A DNA stretch of 64,000 nucleotides from Typhlomys cinereus (GCA_023101885.1 JALPQD010000293.1:291861-355860), one strand, 5' to 3'. Counted from the first letter of the stretch, positions 11,240 through 24,587 are shown. Program-made: numbers and translations. The notes: generated by a model not told the origin, from the letters alone.

Positions 11240-11690
11240 GGTCTTTTATTACCTATAAGGCAAAGTCTCAGGTAGGATCTTTCATTTCTGGTACAAGCTT
11301 TCTTTTCTACCTTTGTTCCAACCCCAAAAGGAACCTCTTTCCTTCTATTCCTCTGCACATGGCATTTTATTATTTCCAAAGACCCCAGTGGAACATATAG
11401 GCAGATCCTTTAAGGTTCAGATCAGAATTGTCCCTTTTTTCTCATAGCTCTCCTCCACTGTCCAGATTATGGATACTTTCTTGGTATACAATTCCCTGAC
11501 TTTTAATATAATTCTCTCTTACAACATTTATGTTGAATTTTGCCTGCTTATGGATTTCCCTGCCCTGCTGGACACTGAATTCCTGAGGGACAAACAAGGA
11601 TATTACCTTTTTCATTTTTATGTGCCCAGCAACTGATAGAGACCTCAACACATGTAGACTCAAAAAATGTTTGTAAAATTGAATCAACTC
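11240..11690 (+). repeat. Ancient L2 (LINE-2) 3' fragment
   Basis: The end of the segment follows the L2 3' pattern: 'gaattcctgagggacaaaca', 'ttttatgtgcccagcaactg', and 'caaaaaatgtttgtaaaatt' in place of the usual 'caataaatgtttgttgaat'. The left part is pyrimidine-rich, as in the L2 region upstream of the 3' end. L2 has been inactive throughout rodent history, so the high divergence is expected. Confidence 0.65.
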
Positions 11691-14600
11691 TTCCAGAAGG
11701 CAGATTGGTTTAAAATCACACCAAGATAGATATTACTAATACAAGTCTTTCCTGAGGGCATAATGTTATTTTTTTATTTTTAGAAGAGAGTGTAGAAAAT
11801 ACTTGAGGGTGTTAAAGATGAGAAAAATATATAAGATAATTTATAATAGTTACTCCTAATAGACATTTCCAGTTTTGGAGCCACATTATACAGTGCAGAG
11901 AAGCATATCTATTGCAGTTCAGTGTTGGTATATAATAGTTCTTGGCCAGCAGAGGGAGAAAATACAATATGAAATACAAGCAGTGAGATTTAGTTCTCTC
12001 CATTTTAACTGATGTGGTTTCTTTATTTTTGAATTTTAGGTCAGAATATGTATGACTTGTTCCAAGATTGTATAGTTATTCAAATCGCCCCTTCCAACAC
12101 CTTAAATTTTGAAGTCATACCCTTTATTTTTATTTAGGTTGAAAGAACTCTGCAGTGTATTTTACTTGAGAATCAGTGAGCTCTCATCTGAAATTAATGG
12201 GAAATTATGCCTTTCAGAGAGAGCTACAATTTCCAGATGCTCATTCCACCTCTCACTGCACACTAATGAAATGAACTGGAATGTGTAGGCACTAGATATC
12301 TGTATGGGTTTGAGAACGATTAGCCAAAAATTTGATGGTGCAAAATAAAACTGTCTTTCACCTACCCAACTAAACATGCTCATAAGAAGAAAGGGGCCAG
12401 GTAAGAGGGTAGGGCATGTTGATGCATGTTTCATTAAGTAATTTGTATATATGTAATTGTGTGCTTCTCCAACCCACTATGTTAATACTGTGTTTACATA
12501 ATTAAAGCAAAATAATAAATGCACAATATACAGAATGAATATTAACAAAACAAGTGAAATGAGGTTGATTGCTCAGATCTAAACGTGATTCTTTTCTCTA
12601 ATAGAATTCACAGTTCTCATTAATGAATGTCAAATAAAATTAGATCTTTGAAAAAATGGGATACATGAATGTTTTAACACCATGACAAAGCTTTTATTGT
12701 TTAGGATAACTCATGATGCGAACTAGTAAATACAGGAAAATCTTTGCTTCGCAACAGTTATAGACCAGTTATGATGAATGGGCCATTTTCTCATTCTTGG
12801 TTAGATTTTTCATGCGTGTATTAAGGCAGGATTTCATTATGCTGCCTTCGATAATGGGAAGTTGAGGATTCTCAAGCCTTGGATGTCCCAGGAATAAGAT
12901 TTCTAATGAGCAGTAATACACGTAGCCCATATTTCCATTCCAAACCACTCCTCTCCTTTCATGCCCTGTTTTATTCTAGTCTTGCTTTCCTAAAACTGTA
13001 CTACATATTTTTCCAGAGTTATTTCCATTACTTTTTGAAATTTAGGTGGTTTTAAATTTTATTTGATCATAAGAAGCCCATCTGCCTTCATGAATCTCCA
13101 TCATTTCACCTCTGATAAACACACCTAGCTTACTTCTCTTCTTACACTTGTAATCTAAGCACCATTTCTGGGACTTTTTTCACTTGAGAATGTTACATAA
13201 ATTGAATAGTTCCCCCCATATAATCATTTTAGACTTGTCTCTTTTTTATAATTGATTACAGATTCATCTAGATTGTTGGATTAATCAACAGTATATTCCA
13301 ATACCATGATCAACTAACCCACCCACTTCTTACCTTGCTTCTCATTCAAAACAAGATGGAAGAGGCAATTCAACCAAATTCAAAAGGAAATTCTCAGTTT
13401 TGATATCAAAAATAAATGCAAGGTTTAATATAAAAGAATTTTAGCCACCTAATTATCCAGAAAGTGAAAAGAAATAGCTTAACTTTGAAGTAATGATGTA
13501 AATTCTAGTCGAGTGAGCAAAGATTGGTAATGATTATCAGGGATGTAGTTTTGCTGTCCTAGATATAAGACAAAAGTGGATGCATTGATACATTGCTTAT
13601 ACTCATGTCTGTACTCTTTTTGTTACATCTCATCGATATTGCTACACAGTCTTCTCTTTACCTTAAATTAACTCATCTCTTTTTAGACATGTATTATTCT
13701 GTAGATCAGGCTAGTCAGCAAACCACAATTATCCTCCTACCTCAGCCTATAACTGTTGTAATTGAAAGCATAGGCCTATAATCAGTAAAATCAGTTTACT
13801 TCTAATATTTACACAGAAAATAAAACTGCTCCACATCTATAAATTAAATTCTAGTAGCTTCTCTCCATGCCTAACTCTTCAAAGTTCCAATGTTCATGGC
13901 TGTGGAATAGATTCATCTCCCAGGACAGTGAGGATTCCTGCATGATAAGGAATGTTTTCGCTGTATATATCATCACTGTGACCAGCTTACTGATGAATGG
14001 CAGGCTAACTGCTTGGAATTGGGATATTTACACTATGAATACCATGCAGAAAAAAATTAATGTACCTTGAGTAACTCATCTGGGCTAAATTTTAGGGAAA
14101 AGATATCATGATGTTCTAGTTACAAACTTGGTAATTCTGTGATAATCCCTGTGTATGTCCTTTCCTGAAGGACAGTCTCTGAAGACTGATTTATCACAGA
14201 CTGATTTATCACAGAGTTGTATTGATGTCACATCACCTAAAATGTATTTTTTGTGTTTTTTTTTTTTATTCTGTGATACAATGAATACCTTGCTCCTGCA
14301 TTCACATCTATATAGTGGGGTTGGATGGTGGAGGCAAGACGACAGAGGAGCTATACAATATAATAAGGGCAAGATGAAATTGAATGTGGTAAATTTACTT
14401 TAGGCCGAAAGAACTGGAATCAGTTATCACAGGAGAGTGGATAGATCATGAAAATACTAAGAAAGGGCAGGAGGTAGAGGCATATAGCAGAAGAGGAGAC
14501 TGAGAAAAATGGAAACAAATGCTGAAAGTGTGTCCTAGCTCTTATGCAAAACTTCTTAATGATGTTGGTTATTGTTCAAAGACAATAATAGACCAAGTTT

Positions 14601-16190
14601 CAAGTCAGTCAGAGAGCTAGAGAACTTTATTATATCACTACTTGAAGATGATTTAGGCATTTTAAATCAATCATTTTTATCCTATCCAGAGAGGAGGGGA
14701 ATGTGGAGGGAAAGCTTTCAAAATACAGGTGTCAACTACATCCATAATTTTGGCTTTATTATATGTTTATTTCTGAACTCTTGAATGTGTAGTTTGGAGC
14801 TGAGAAAACATCTTAATTGCATACTGAGAGTGATTTTTTTTGTATTGTATAAGGCCGTGTTGACAGACACACACTGGGATAAACACAGAGACTGTCTTCA
14901 AAAAATTAGTTGGTCTGGAGTTCCCTCAATATTTTTGTTTAACTGTAAAATTCTTAAGTTCTCTTCATGACTGTAGAGCTGCAAGACAAATAATGTTGTG
15001 ATTGCCCTATGAGGTTAAAATATCTTTTTGAAACAATCTTGATGTGAAGTTAATTTTAGAAAGAAATCTTCTTTTCTTTTTCTCCTTTATCGAATGCATA
15101 GATGTGTATTTTCTACTTTATGCTTGGTCATCAGTGAGTCATTAAGGACACAGTAATGACACAACATGACTTTGACCTATAATGTGTGAAGCTAGGTAAC
15201 CAATGACATTCCTGGGCACACTGGTCCACAGTACTCCTCTACAACTCTGCAGAGAATGAGTGGACTCAGTGCTGTTCCAAGACCCTGGAAATGTGGCTCT
15301 TATTTCAATTAGATTCAAATACAGCTTCCATAACTGACTAGTGACATTTTAGAAGGATGATAATCAAAAAGCTGCATACTAAAAATTGCTACTCAAACCC
15401 TACAGAAAGAAGAAAAATAAGCTAGAATTTGACTCCATATAGGTCAGTGTCTCCAACAGAATGTCCTTTAAAACTCCACATTGTCCATTTTTCTGCTTCC
15501 CATGACATTAATGCTTTTTATAGCTTGCTATTTCATCCCAGCTTATGTTTGAGTGGGACTAGCATCAGCATAAAGAGATAACAGAGGTGAAAAGGAATCA
15601 CATCTCCTTTCTTCCCTTTTGTGTAACACAGAGCTACTCTTTAACCTTTTCTCCAATCTGAGAAAAATATGGGTCCTAGACCTTTCAAAGGTGAGAAATT
15701 TAATGGATGGGAGAAAAATACATCTACAGTTTCTCTTGCTGAATATTACCCTGTAGGTGATCTTATAAGTCTGTGGGATGGCTAGAAGGATGGCAGCAAT
15801 TCTGCCTAGAATTTCAGATCACTTATTTCTTTTATCTTCTTTTCTTTTTCTATTGTCAAATGTACATGAGGGGTGCATGTATGTATGTGTGGACATTACT
15901 GCATGTGTATATGTGCATATGTATGTGCAAGTATATGTTCATATATGTTTACATGAAAGTGTAGGTCCAGAATTGATTTCCAGAATCATCTTCAATTTCT
16001 CTCCACTTTATTCTTTTGAGAATGGGTCTGGAATTAAGCCCAGATCTGAGTTTATCCAGTTAATCAGTTTGCATTGGACATTTATTTCTAGACTATGCAA
16101 AACTGAAAATTTTTTCTCTTTTTGTTTATAAGGAAATGCTTTAACTGTTGACAGCTATTTCTTTAACCTATGCTTACATTACATGCTTGT
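11691..16190. other. Unassigned AT-rich sequence
   Basis: No gene or confident repeat is recognised over 4.5 kb. A 15-bp direct tandem duplication lies at 14184-14213 (unit 'gactgatttatcaca'). A GT/AT-rich low-complexity patch lies near 15868-15950. Short frames such as 12162-12434 (minus) and 14106-14372 (minus) show no domain and no supporting context. Confidence 0.4.
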
Positions 16191-16249
16191 TTTTTTAAAA
16201 GTTGTTTTTTTTAATTTCTTTTTTCCACTCATATAAAGTTGATAAGTAC

Positions 16250-16350
16250 CCCATTCCCCTCCCTCCCTCCCTCCACCCCTCCCTGGACCCTCTTATTCCC
16301 TTCCTCCTTTTCCCCTTCCTTTCTCCCCTCCCTCCCTTTCTCCCAGTGCC
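16250..16350 (-). repeat. G-rich polypurine tract of L1-A 3'UTR
   Basis: The plus strand is almost pure C and T in short C-runs, so the element's own strand has repeated runs of three or more G. The same position in L1-C (57185-57269) and L1-D (41391-41445) has a similar tract. Known L1 3'UTRs carry such quadruplex-prone tracts. Confidence 0.8.
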
Positions 16351-17263
16351 CCTTCCCACCCCCATTCTGGAGCATCCTTCACTGTGCATGTCAAACTTCC
16401 CTCAGACTTCTCCTCTCTGATGAGATGTAAGGACTCAGTGGCTTTGCCTATAGCTCTTCTTTGTGTTCCCCTTTAGTATAGGAACACTATTGTGGCTGTT
16501 AATCCCGTGCCTCTAAGGATCCTAGTGCCTGTGATCCATGCTAGACTTTGGAGGTTCAATGACATGTTGGTCATTGCACATATCACACAAAGTCCTATTA
16601 AGATTACTTTGGCCCTAACTTGTAGGGAGTATCTTACATATCGTTGCTCCTTCCCATCTTTAGGCTCTTACAATCTTACCACTCCTTCTTCCGCAAATTT
16701 CCCTGAACTTTAGGATGGGGAGAGATTAGGCTGGCCTGGTTCCAGGTGGTTGATATAGAGTCTCTGATTTTCTGAATTGTGGTTTGTTGACTTATTTTTT
16801 TCAGTTTTGCTGCTCCTGCACTGCCCTTGGCCCCATCCTGATGGGTATTGGATGTCATCCCCTGGCCAGAGATAAAAAGGCTGTTAACATAGAATCATTA
16901 TAAGAGTAGACTCAAAGGTAGATGAAATAAGAGGGGGAGACCGCTGTAGAGTGGGGAGAGTCAGTCTCCTGTTTGCAGGATGGTTACCTTCTATCTGCCA
17001 GACTCTATGCCCTCCCTTTCTGGTGAGATCATACCCCATCAGATGCAAGTGACCAGTAAGGAAAGTCTGCAAGCCCAACCAGATATCTCATTAGTTACTT
17101 ACAGTCCTTGATGGTGGCCTATTTTCTCAGCTGTAGCATGATCCCCTCTTTCCTTGTTTCTGGTAGGGCCCTCCTTCCCCTTCCATCCCTGCTTATAATC
17201 TTTGCAATTACTACAGGTATTACAGAGATTTATCTTTGAGTGTGTCACTAAGTGGGTTTGGTA

Positions 17264-20172
17264 CTAGCATCCACCTATTAGGGAGTATATACGGCACTTA
17301 ATTTTCTGTGTCTGGGATACTTCACTCAATATAATTTTTTCTAATTCCATCTATTTCCTGGAAAATTTCATTAATTCATTATTTTTGATAGCTGAGTAGT
17401 ATTCCATTGTATAAATGTACACCATTTTCCTTATCCACTAGTCAACTGTTGGGCATTTGGGTTGATTCCATGACTTTGCTATTGTAAACAGTGCTGCTAT
17501 GAACATGCTCATGCTTCTGCTATCAAGGTGAATTTTTGCTGTATGGGGGGTTATTCCCAAAAGTGGAATAGCATATGGCATTTCGATCTTTAACTTTTTA
17601 AAGAATTGCCAGACAGCTCACCAGAGTGATTGTATAAGCTTGCATTCCCACAACCAATGTAGGAGAGTTCCCTTCTCTCCACATCCTCTCCAGCATTAAG
17701 TATTGTTTGTATTGTGGATTTTTGCCATCCTGATAAGGGTGAGATGATATCTCAGGGAGGTTTTGATTTGCATTTCCCTGATGGCTAAAGAAGTGGAGCA
17801 TTTTTTAAGATATTTGTTAGACATTTTAATTTCATCTCTAGTAAAATTTCTTTTAAGTTCCAGGGCCCATTTTTTAATTGGGCCATTGGTTTCCTTGGTG
17901 TTTAGTTTTCTAAGTTCTTTGTGCACTCTGGACAGTAGAGCTCTATCAGATATGTGGTTAGTGAAGATTTTCTCCCATTCTGTGGGTTGCCTTTGAGCTC
18001 GTGTGACAATCTCTTTATCTGAACAGAAGCTCTTTAATTTCACAAGATCCCAACTGTTGAGAGTTGGTAGCAGTGACTGTGCCATTGGATGTCTGTTTAG
18101 GAAATGTTGGCCTAGCCCAATCAGCTCGAGGGAGTTCCCTATCCGTTCAGTTATGATTTTTATAGTCTCTGGCCTGATATCAAGGTCCTTGATCCATTTG
18201 GAATTAAGTCTTATACATGGTGACAAGTATGGGTCCAGCTTTAATCTTCTGCATGTGGAGATCCAGTTTTGCCAGCACCATTTGTTGAAGATGCTGTTCT
18301 TTTTCCATTGGATTCTTTGGGCCCCTTTGTCGAAGATCAAATGGCTGTATTTTTGTGGGCTTATATCTGGGTCCTCAACCCTTATCCATTGATCTGTGTG
18401 TCTATTTTAGAGCCTGTACCAGGCTGTTTTTATAACTATGGATTTGTAGTATAGACTAAGGTTCGGTATGGTAATACCTCCAGCAGTGTTTTTGTTACTC
18501 AGCATTGTCTTTGCTATCCTTGGTCTTTTGTGCCTCCATATGAATTTTGAGATTAATTGATCAACTTCTTTAAAGAATTGCTTTGGGAATTTAATTGGTA
18601 TAGCATTGAATTTGTATATTGCCTTTGTTACGATGGTCATTTTTACGATGTTGATTCTGCCAATCCAGGAGCATGGGAGGTCTTTCCACCTTCTGATGTC
18701 TTCAGCAATTTCTTTCTTTAGGTTTTAAAGTTTTCATTGTAAAGGTCTTTTACCTCCTTGGTTAGGTTTATACCAAGGTATTTCATTTTTTTAGGGGCTA
18801 CAGTAAATGGGATTGTTTCTCTCAGGGCTTTTTCACTTCTTTCATTCTGGGCATATAGGAAGGCCTCTGATTTTTGCACATTTATTTTGTATCCTGCCAC
18901 CCTGCTGAACTTCTCAATTAGTTCCAGGAGCTTCCTGGTGGAGTTTTTGGGATCCCTCCGGTATAAGATCATGTCATCTGCAAATAAGGATAGCTTGACT
19001 TCTTCCTTGCCGATTTGAATCCCTTTTATGTCCCTTTCTTGTCTATGGCTTCAGCTAAGACCTAAAGTACAATATTGAATAGAAGTGGTGAGAGTGGACA
19101 GCCTTGTCTAGTTCCTGATCAAAGTGGGAATGCTTCCAATTGTTCCCCATTGAGCATAATCCTTGCTGTGGGCTTGTTGTATACAGCTTTTATTATATTG
19201 ATAAAAGTTCCTTCCATTCCTACTGTCTCTAGCATTTTGATCATAAAAGGCTGTTGGATCTTGTCAAAGGCTTTTTCTGCGTCTATCGAGAGTATCATGT
19301 GGTCTTGGACTTTGGACTGCTTTACATGATGAATTACATTTATTGATTTTCGTATGTTGAACCAACCTTGTGTGCCGGGAATGAAGCCTACTTGGTCCCT
19401 GTGAATGATCTTTTTGATATGTTTTTGAATCCGATTTGCTAAGACTTTGTTGAGAATCTTTGCGTCTGTGTTCATCAGGGAGATCGGCCTATAGTTTTCT
19501 TTTTTAAGTGAATCTTTATTAGGTTTTGGGATTAAGACAATATTAGCTTCATAGAAGGAATTTGGTAGTGTTCCTTCCTTTGCTATTTGATGGAACAGTT
19601 TAAGGAGTATTGGTGTTATTAACTCCTTAAATGTCTGGTAGAATTCTGTGCTGAATCCATCTGGTCCAGGTCATTTTTTGGTGGGAAGATTTGAGATTAC
19701 TTCTTCAATTTCCTTATATGTTATAGGGCCATTTAAGTAATTCACAATTTCCTGATCCAATTTAGGTAAGATGTGTTTACTTAGAAATTCATCCATCTCT
19801 TGTGTGTTGTCAAACTTCACTGAGTATAAGTTTTTGAAATATGATGTTATAATTCTCTGGATTTCTTGGGTATCAGTAGTGATTACTCCATGTTCATTTC
19901 TAATTTTGTTAATTTGGGTTTTCTCTCTCTTGCTTTTGGTTAATTTAGCTAGGGGTATATCTATCTTATTGATTTTTTCAAAGAACCAGCTTTTTGACTG
20001 GTTAATTTTTTCTATCATTTTCTTAGTCTCGATTTCAGATATTCTCCCCTTATTTTGCTAATCTCCTCTCTTCTACTACTTTTGGGATCAGATTGCTCAA
20101 GTTTCTCTAAAGCCTTAAGCTGCATCATTAAGTCATTTATTTCTGATGTTTCCATTTTTTTGATGTAGGCAT
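17264..20172 (-). pseudogene. ORF2: L1-A ORF2 remnant (reverse transcriptase and C-terminal part)
   Basis: ORF2 protein makes the first-strand cDNA at a nick cut by its endonuclease. This copy lacks the endonuclease domain. It retains the RT fingers, an intact catalytic motif '[11 protein letters not shown]' encoded near 18967-18999, the thumb and the C-terminal region down to a stop codon at 17264-17266. The frame is broken into pieces at 19671-20018, 19119-19475, 18718-18972, 18407-18640 and 17696-18340, so there are several frameshifts or stops. It cannot make a working protein. Confidence 0.9.
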
Positions 20173-20174
20173 TA

Positions 20175-23100
20175 ATTCTGTGTGTTGCCTTTGGGCTCGA
20201 TTTACAATCTCTTTATCTGAACAGAAGCTCTTTAATTTCATAAGATCCCATCTGTTGAGTGTTGGTTGTATTGACTGTGCTAATGGATTTCTGATTGCGG
20301 ACTGTTGGCCTAGTCCGATCAGCTCGAGGGAGTTCCCTATCCTTCAATTAAGGTATTTATAGTTCCTGGACTTATATTCAGGTCCTTGATCCATTTGGAA
20401 TTAAGTCTTGTATATGGTGACAAGTACAGGTTAAGTTTTAATCTTCTGCATGTGAAGATCCAGTTTTGCCAACACCATTTGTTGAAGATGCTCTTCTTTT
20501 TCCAATGGATTTTTTGGGCCCCTTTGTCAAAGATCACATGGCTTTAATTATGTGGGCTTATATCTGGGACTTCAACCCTTATCCATTGATCTGTGTGTCT
20601 ATTTTGGAGCCAGTACCAGGCTGTTTTTATAACTATGGATTTGTAGTATAGACAAAGGTTTGGTATGGTGATACCTCCAGCAGTGTTTTTGTTACTTAGG
20701 ATTGCTTTTGCTATCCTGGGTCTTTTGTGGCTCCATATGAATTTTGAGATTAATTGGTCAACTTCTTTAAAGAATTGCTTTGGGATTTTGATTGGTATAG
20801 GATTGTATCTATATATTGCCTTTGGTAGGATAGTCATTTTTATGATATGGATTCTGCCAATCCATGAACATAGTAGGTCTTTCCACCTTCTGGTGTCTTC
20901 TGCAATTTCTTTCTTTAGGGTTTTAAAGTTTTCATTGTAAAGGTCTTTTACCTCCCTGGTTAGGTTTATACCAAGGTTTCATTTTTTTAGGGGCTATAGT
21001 AAATGGGATTGTTTCTCTGAGGGCTTTTTCACCTCTTTCATTCTGGGCATATAGGAAGGCCACTGATTTTTGTATGTTTATTTTGTATCCTGCCACCCTG
21101 CTGAACTCCTGTATTAATTCCAGGAGCTTCCTGATGAGGACTTTCCTGGTGGAGTTTTTGGGATCTCTCAAGTATATGATCATGTCATTTGCAAAAAGAG
21201 ATAACTTGACTTCTTCCTTGCTGATTTGAATCCCTTTTATTTCCCTTTCTTGTCTTATGGCTTCAGCTAAGACTTCAAGTACAATATTGAACAGAAGTGG
21301 TGAGAGGGGACAGTTTTGTCTAGTTCCTGATCTAAGCGGGAATGCTTCAAGTTTTCCCCATTGAGTAAAATCCTTGCTGTTGGTTTGTTGTATACCGCTT
21401 TTATTATATTGGTTAGGTTCCTTCCTTTCCAACTGTCTCTAGGGTTTTGATCATAAAGGAATGTTGGATCTTGTCAAAAGCTTTTTCTGCATCTATCGAG
21501 AGTATCATGTGGTCTTTGGACTGGTTTAGATGGTAAATTACATTTATTGATTTGCGTATGTTGAACCAACCTTGTGTTCCTGGGATAAAGCCTACTTGGT
21601 CCCAATGGATGATCTTTTGATATGTTTTTGAATCCGATATGCTAAGAGTTTGTTAAGAATCTTTGCATCTGTGTTCATCAAAGAGATTGGCCTATAGTTT
21701 TCTTTTTTAAGTGTATCTTTATTAGGTTTTGAGACTAAGACGATATTGGCTTCATAGAATGAATTTGGTAGTTTTCCTCCCTTTGTTATTTGATGGAACA
21801 GTTTAAGGAGTATTGGTGTTATTAGCTCCTTAAATGTCTGATAGAACTCTGTGCTGAATCCATCTGGTCCAGGACATTTTTTGGTGGTAAGATTTGAGAT
21901 TACTTCCTCAATTTCCTCATATGTTATAGGACTATTTAAATAATTCACAACTTCCTGATTCAATTTAGGTAAGTTGTGCTTACTTAGGAATTCATCCATT
22001 TCTTTTGTGTTGTCAAATTTCACAGAGTATAAGCTTTTGAAATATGATATAATTCTCTGAATTTCTTGGTTATCAGTAGTGATAACTCCATTTTCATTTC
22101 TCATTTTGTTAATTTGGGTTTTCTCTCTCTTGCTTTTGGTTAATAAGGGTGTATCAATCTTATTGATTTTTTCAAAGAACCAGCTTTTTGACTGGTCGAT
22201 TCTCTGTATCTTTTTCCTTATCTCCATTTTGGATATTTCTCCCCTTTTTTTGCTAATCACCTCCTCTTCTCCTGCTTTTGGGATCGTATTGCCCTAGTGT
22301 CTTTAAAGCTTTAAGCTGCATTGTTAAGTTATTTATTTGTGATGTTTCCATTTTTTGATGTAGGCAGTAAGAGCTATGAATTTACCTTTTAGGACAGATT
22401 TCATTGTGTCCCAGAGATTTTGGTAAGTTGTATTTTCATTATTATTTGCTTTCTGGATATCTTGAATTTCTTTTTTAATTTCTTCCTGAATCCAATTCTC
22501 CTGCAGCATGATAGTGTTAAGTTTCCAGGAGTTAGTGTATTTTCTGTCGTTTGTTGTATTGTGGATGTCCAGCTTTAGGCCATGGTGGTCTGATAGAGCA
22601 CAGGCTAGAATTTCATTTTTCCTGTATATGTGGAGATTCGTTTTGTGGTCCAATATGTGATCTATTTTTGTGCTGCTGGGAAAAATGTATATTCTTCTGT
22701 GTATGGATGAAAAGTTCGATAGAGATCTGTAAGGTCCATTTCAGTAAGGGTTTGATTAAGTTCCAAAGTGTCTCTGTTAAGTTTTTGACCTGTAGATCTA
22801 TCCCATGTTGAGAGGGCGGTTTTGAAATTCCCAAGAATTATTGTTTGGGGGTTGCTTTCTCACTTTAGATGCTGTGGGGTTTCCTTAATGAATGCAGAGG
22901 GGCCCGTATAAGGTGCATGCATGTATGTTCAGTATTGTGAGGTCCTTCTGGTGAATTGTACCTGTGACTAAAATGTAGTGTCCATCTCTGTTTCTTATGA
23001 TTTTTTTTTGGTTTGAAGTCCACGTTGTCCGACAGCATGATGGATACCCCTGCTTTTTTCCTGGTTCCATTAGCTTGCAGAATTTTTGACCAGCCCTTTA

Positions 23101-23265
23101 TTTTTAGGATGTGCCTGTCTTTTGTGGTGGGATGAGTTTCCTTCAGGCAGCAGATTGATGGGTTGTGATTTTTAATCCAAGTTTGTAATCTGTGTGTCTT
23201 GATCGGTGAGTTAATTCCATTGACATTTAATGTTATAATGGAGAAATTATTTTTAATTCCAGACT
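20175..23265 (-). pseudogene. ORF2: L1-B ORF2 remnant (endonuclease and reverse transcriptase)
   Basis: The order on the minus strand is endonuclease, linker, reverse transcriptase and part of the C-terminal region. The endonuclease motif read in other copies as 'LGDFNTA' is 'LGNFKTA' here (near 22829-22849). The RT catalytic motif reads '[11 protein letters not shown]', so one catalytic Asp has become Asn (near 21178-21210). The start codon position reads AAG. Open pieces at 20932-21432 and 21592-22260 are separated by frameshifts. The C-terminal zinc-knuckle region is absent because of the junction at 20174. Clearly dead. Confidence 0.88.
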
Positions 23266-23322
23266 TTTTTTATGTTTAGTGGCTTTTGTAAGTGTATTGT
23301 TGGCTTTTAGGTTTTGGTGGTA

Positions 23323-24587
23323 TTATACTTCCCTTCTGTCCCTCTGGATATGCTTGTTTTTTCCTTCAAGCTTGAGTATCATTTCTAGCATTTTTTGAAG
23401 GCCTGGTTTGGTAGACATGTAAGCTTTCAAGTTGTCTTTTTGCTGGAAAACTTTTCTTTCTCTCTCAATCATGACAGATAGTTTTGCCAGGTATATCAGC
23501 CTGGGTTGACATTTTTGCTTATTTAATACTTGAAGCAAGCTCTTCTTGCTTTTACTGTTTCCATTGAGAAGTCATTTGTTATTTTAGTAGGTTTTCCTTT
23601 AAAAGTGACTTTTTTTTCCCTCGAAGCTCTCAGCACCACTTCTTTGTCTTGAATGTGGAGTGTTTTGACTCTTATTTGCCATGGCAAGTTTCTATTTTGG
23701 TCATATCTGTTTGGGTGCAGAATGCCTCTTGTATATGTATGGGCCTCTCTTTTTTTAGATGAGGAAAGGTTTCCTTGATGATCATTTGAAAAATTTCCTG
23801 AGGTGTGGTATTTTGAGATTCTTGCTCTGGTATTCCATGAATACGCATGTTAGGCTTCTTCAGGGTGTCCCATATCTCCTGGATATTTCCCTCAAGTATC
23901 TTTTTGGCTTTAACAACCTCTTCCATTGAGCTGGTTAATACTCCCACGTTGTCTTTGAGGTCTGAAATTCTATTTTCTGCTTCATTTTTTCTGCTGATAA
24001 GACTCTCTGTTGAGTTCTGGGTTGAGGATAAATTGTCTTTTAGTTCAGTTTTAGACTCTGCTTGAGTCTGTTTTAACTGCTCTATGCCTGTTTTTGTTTC
24101 TTGAACTGTTTTGCTCAACTCCTCCAACATTCAAGACAAAGAAATGGTGCTGAGAGCTTCAAGGGAAAAAAAAGTCACTTTTAAAGGTAAACCTATTAAA
24201 ATAACAAATGACTTCTCAGTGGAAACAGTAAAAGCAAGAAGAGCTTGGAGAGAAGTACTTCAAGTATTGAATGAACAAAATGTCAACCCAGGCTGATATA
24301 CCCTGCAAAACTATCCATCATGATGGAGGGATGGAGGGAGAAAGCAAAATTTTCCAGCACAACATCTTCAAAGTGGCTTGTGCAGTTATTTAACTCCTCC
24401 TGGATTTCCTCTTTCATAAGATTGATCATGGTAATGATCAAGTTTTGAAAACCATTTTCTTGGGTCAGGCTTTCTTGGCTATTTTCTATGGATTTGTTCT
24501 GGTTGGAGTCTATGGGATTAATTCTTTAGTGGGAGAGTTGTCTTCTTGGTTTTTGTTTCTCATGGATTTACACTTTGACTTGGGCAT
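23323..24587 (-). pseudogene. ORF1: L1-B ORF1 remnant, interrupted by an inverted segment
   Basis: ORF1 protein is the L1 RNA-binding chaperone, with a coiled coil, an RRM-like domain and a C-terminal domain. On the minus strand the start codon is at 24587-24585 and the stop near 23323. The N-terminal part lies at about 24366-24587 and the coiled-coil and RRM part at 23672-24128. The C-terminal domain lies at 23323-23655, with a short deletion relative to L1-C. Between the first two parts a plus-strand copy of the C-terminal-domain region is inserted (24129-24364). No complete protein is possible. Confidence 0.85.
24129..24364 (+). repeat. Inverted copy of the ORF1 C-terminal region inside L1-B
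   Basis: The plus strand reads 'cattcaagacaaagaaatgg' at the left and 'ttccagcacaa' at the right, matching 52092-52322 of L1-C in plus orientation. The flanking ORF1 is minus. The same region also exists in normal orientation at about 23340-23655. The two copies share a small deletion relative to L1-C (after the 'gggaaaaaa' run) but differ elsewhere, so this is an old event. About 30 bases of ORF1 are missing at the insertion site. Confidence 0.85.

Larger units (their letters stand above)
16191..20174 (-). mobile_element. L1-A: 5'-incomplete LINE-1
   Basis: A minus-strand L1 of about 4.0 kb. It has an A-rich tail (T-run at 16191-16210), a G-rich tract on its own strand (C-rich at 16250-16350), a 3'UTR to about 17263 and ORF2 from there to 20172. 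Its 5' part stops in the linker between the endonuclease and reverse transcriptase domains, and the sequence switches at 20170-20176 into another L1 (L1-B) in the same orientation. It resembles L1-C and L1-D more than L1-B. No clear target-site duplication was found. Confidence 0.92.

Noticed and set aside
16191..20174. L1-A as a simple insertion into L1-B
   Set aside because: The 3' part of L1-B should then lie to the left of L1-A, and no L1 sequence is found there.
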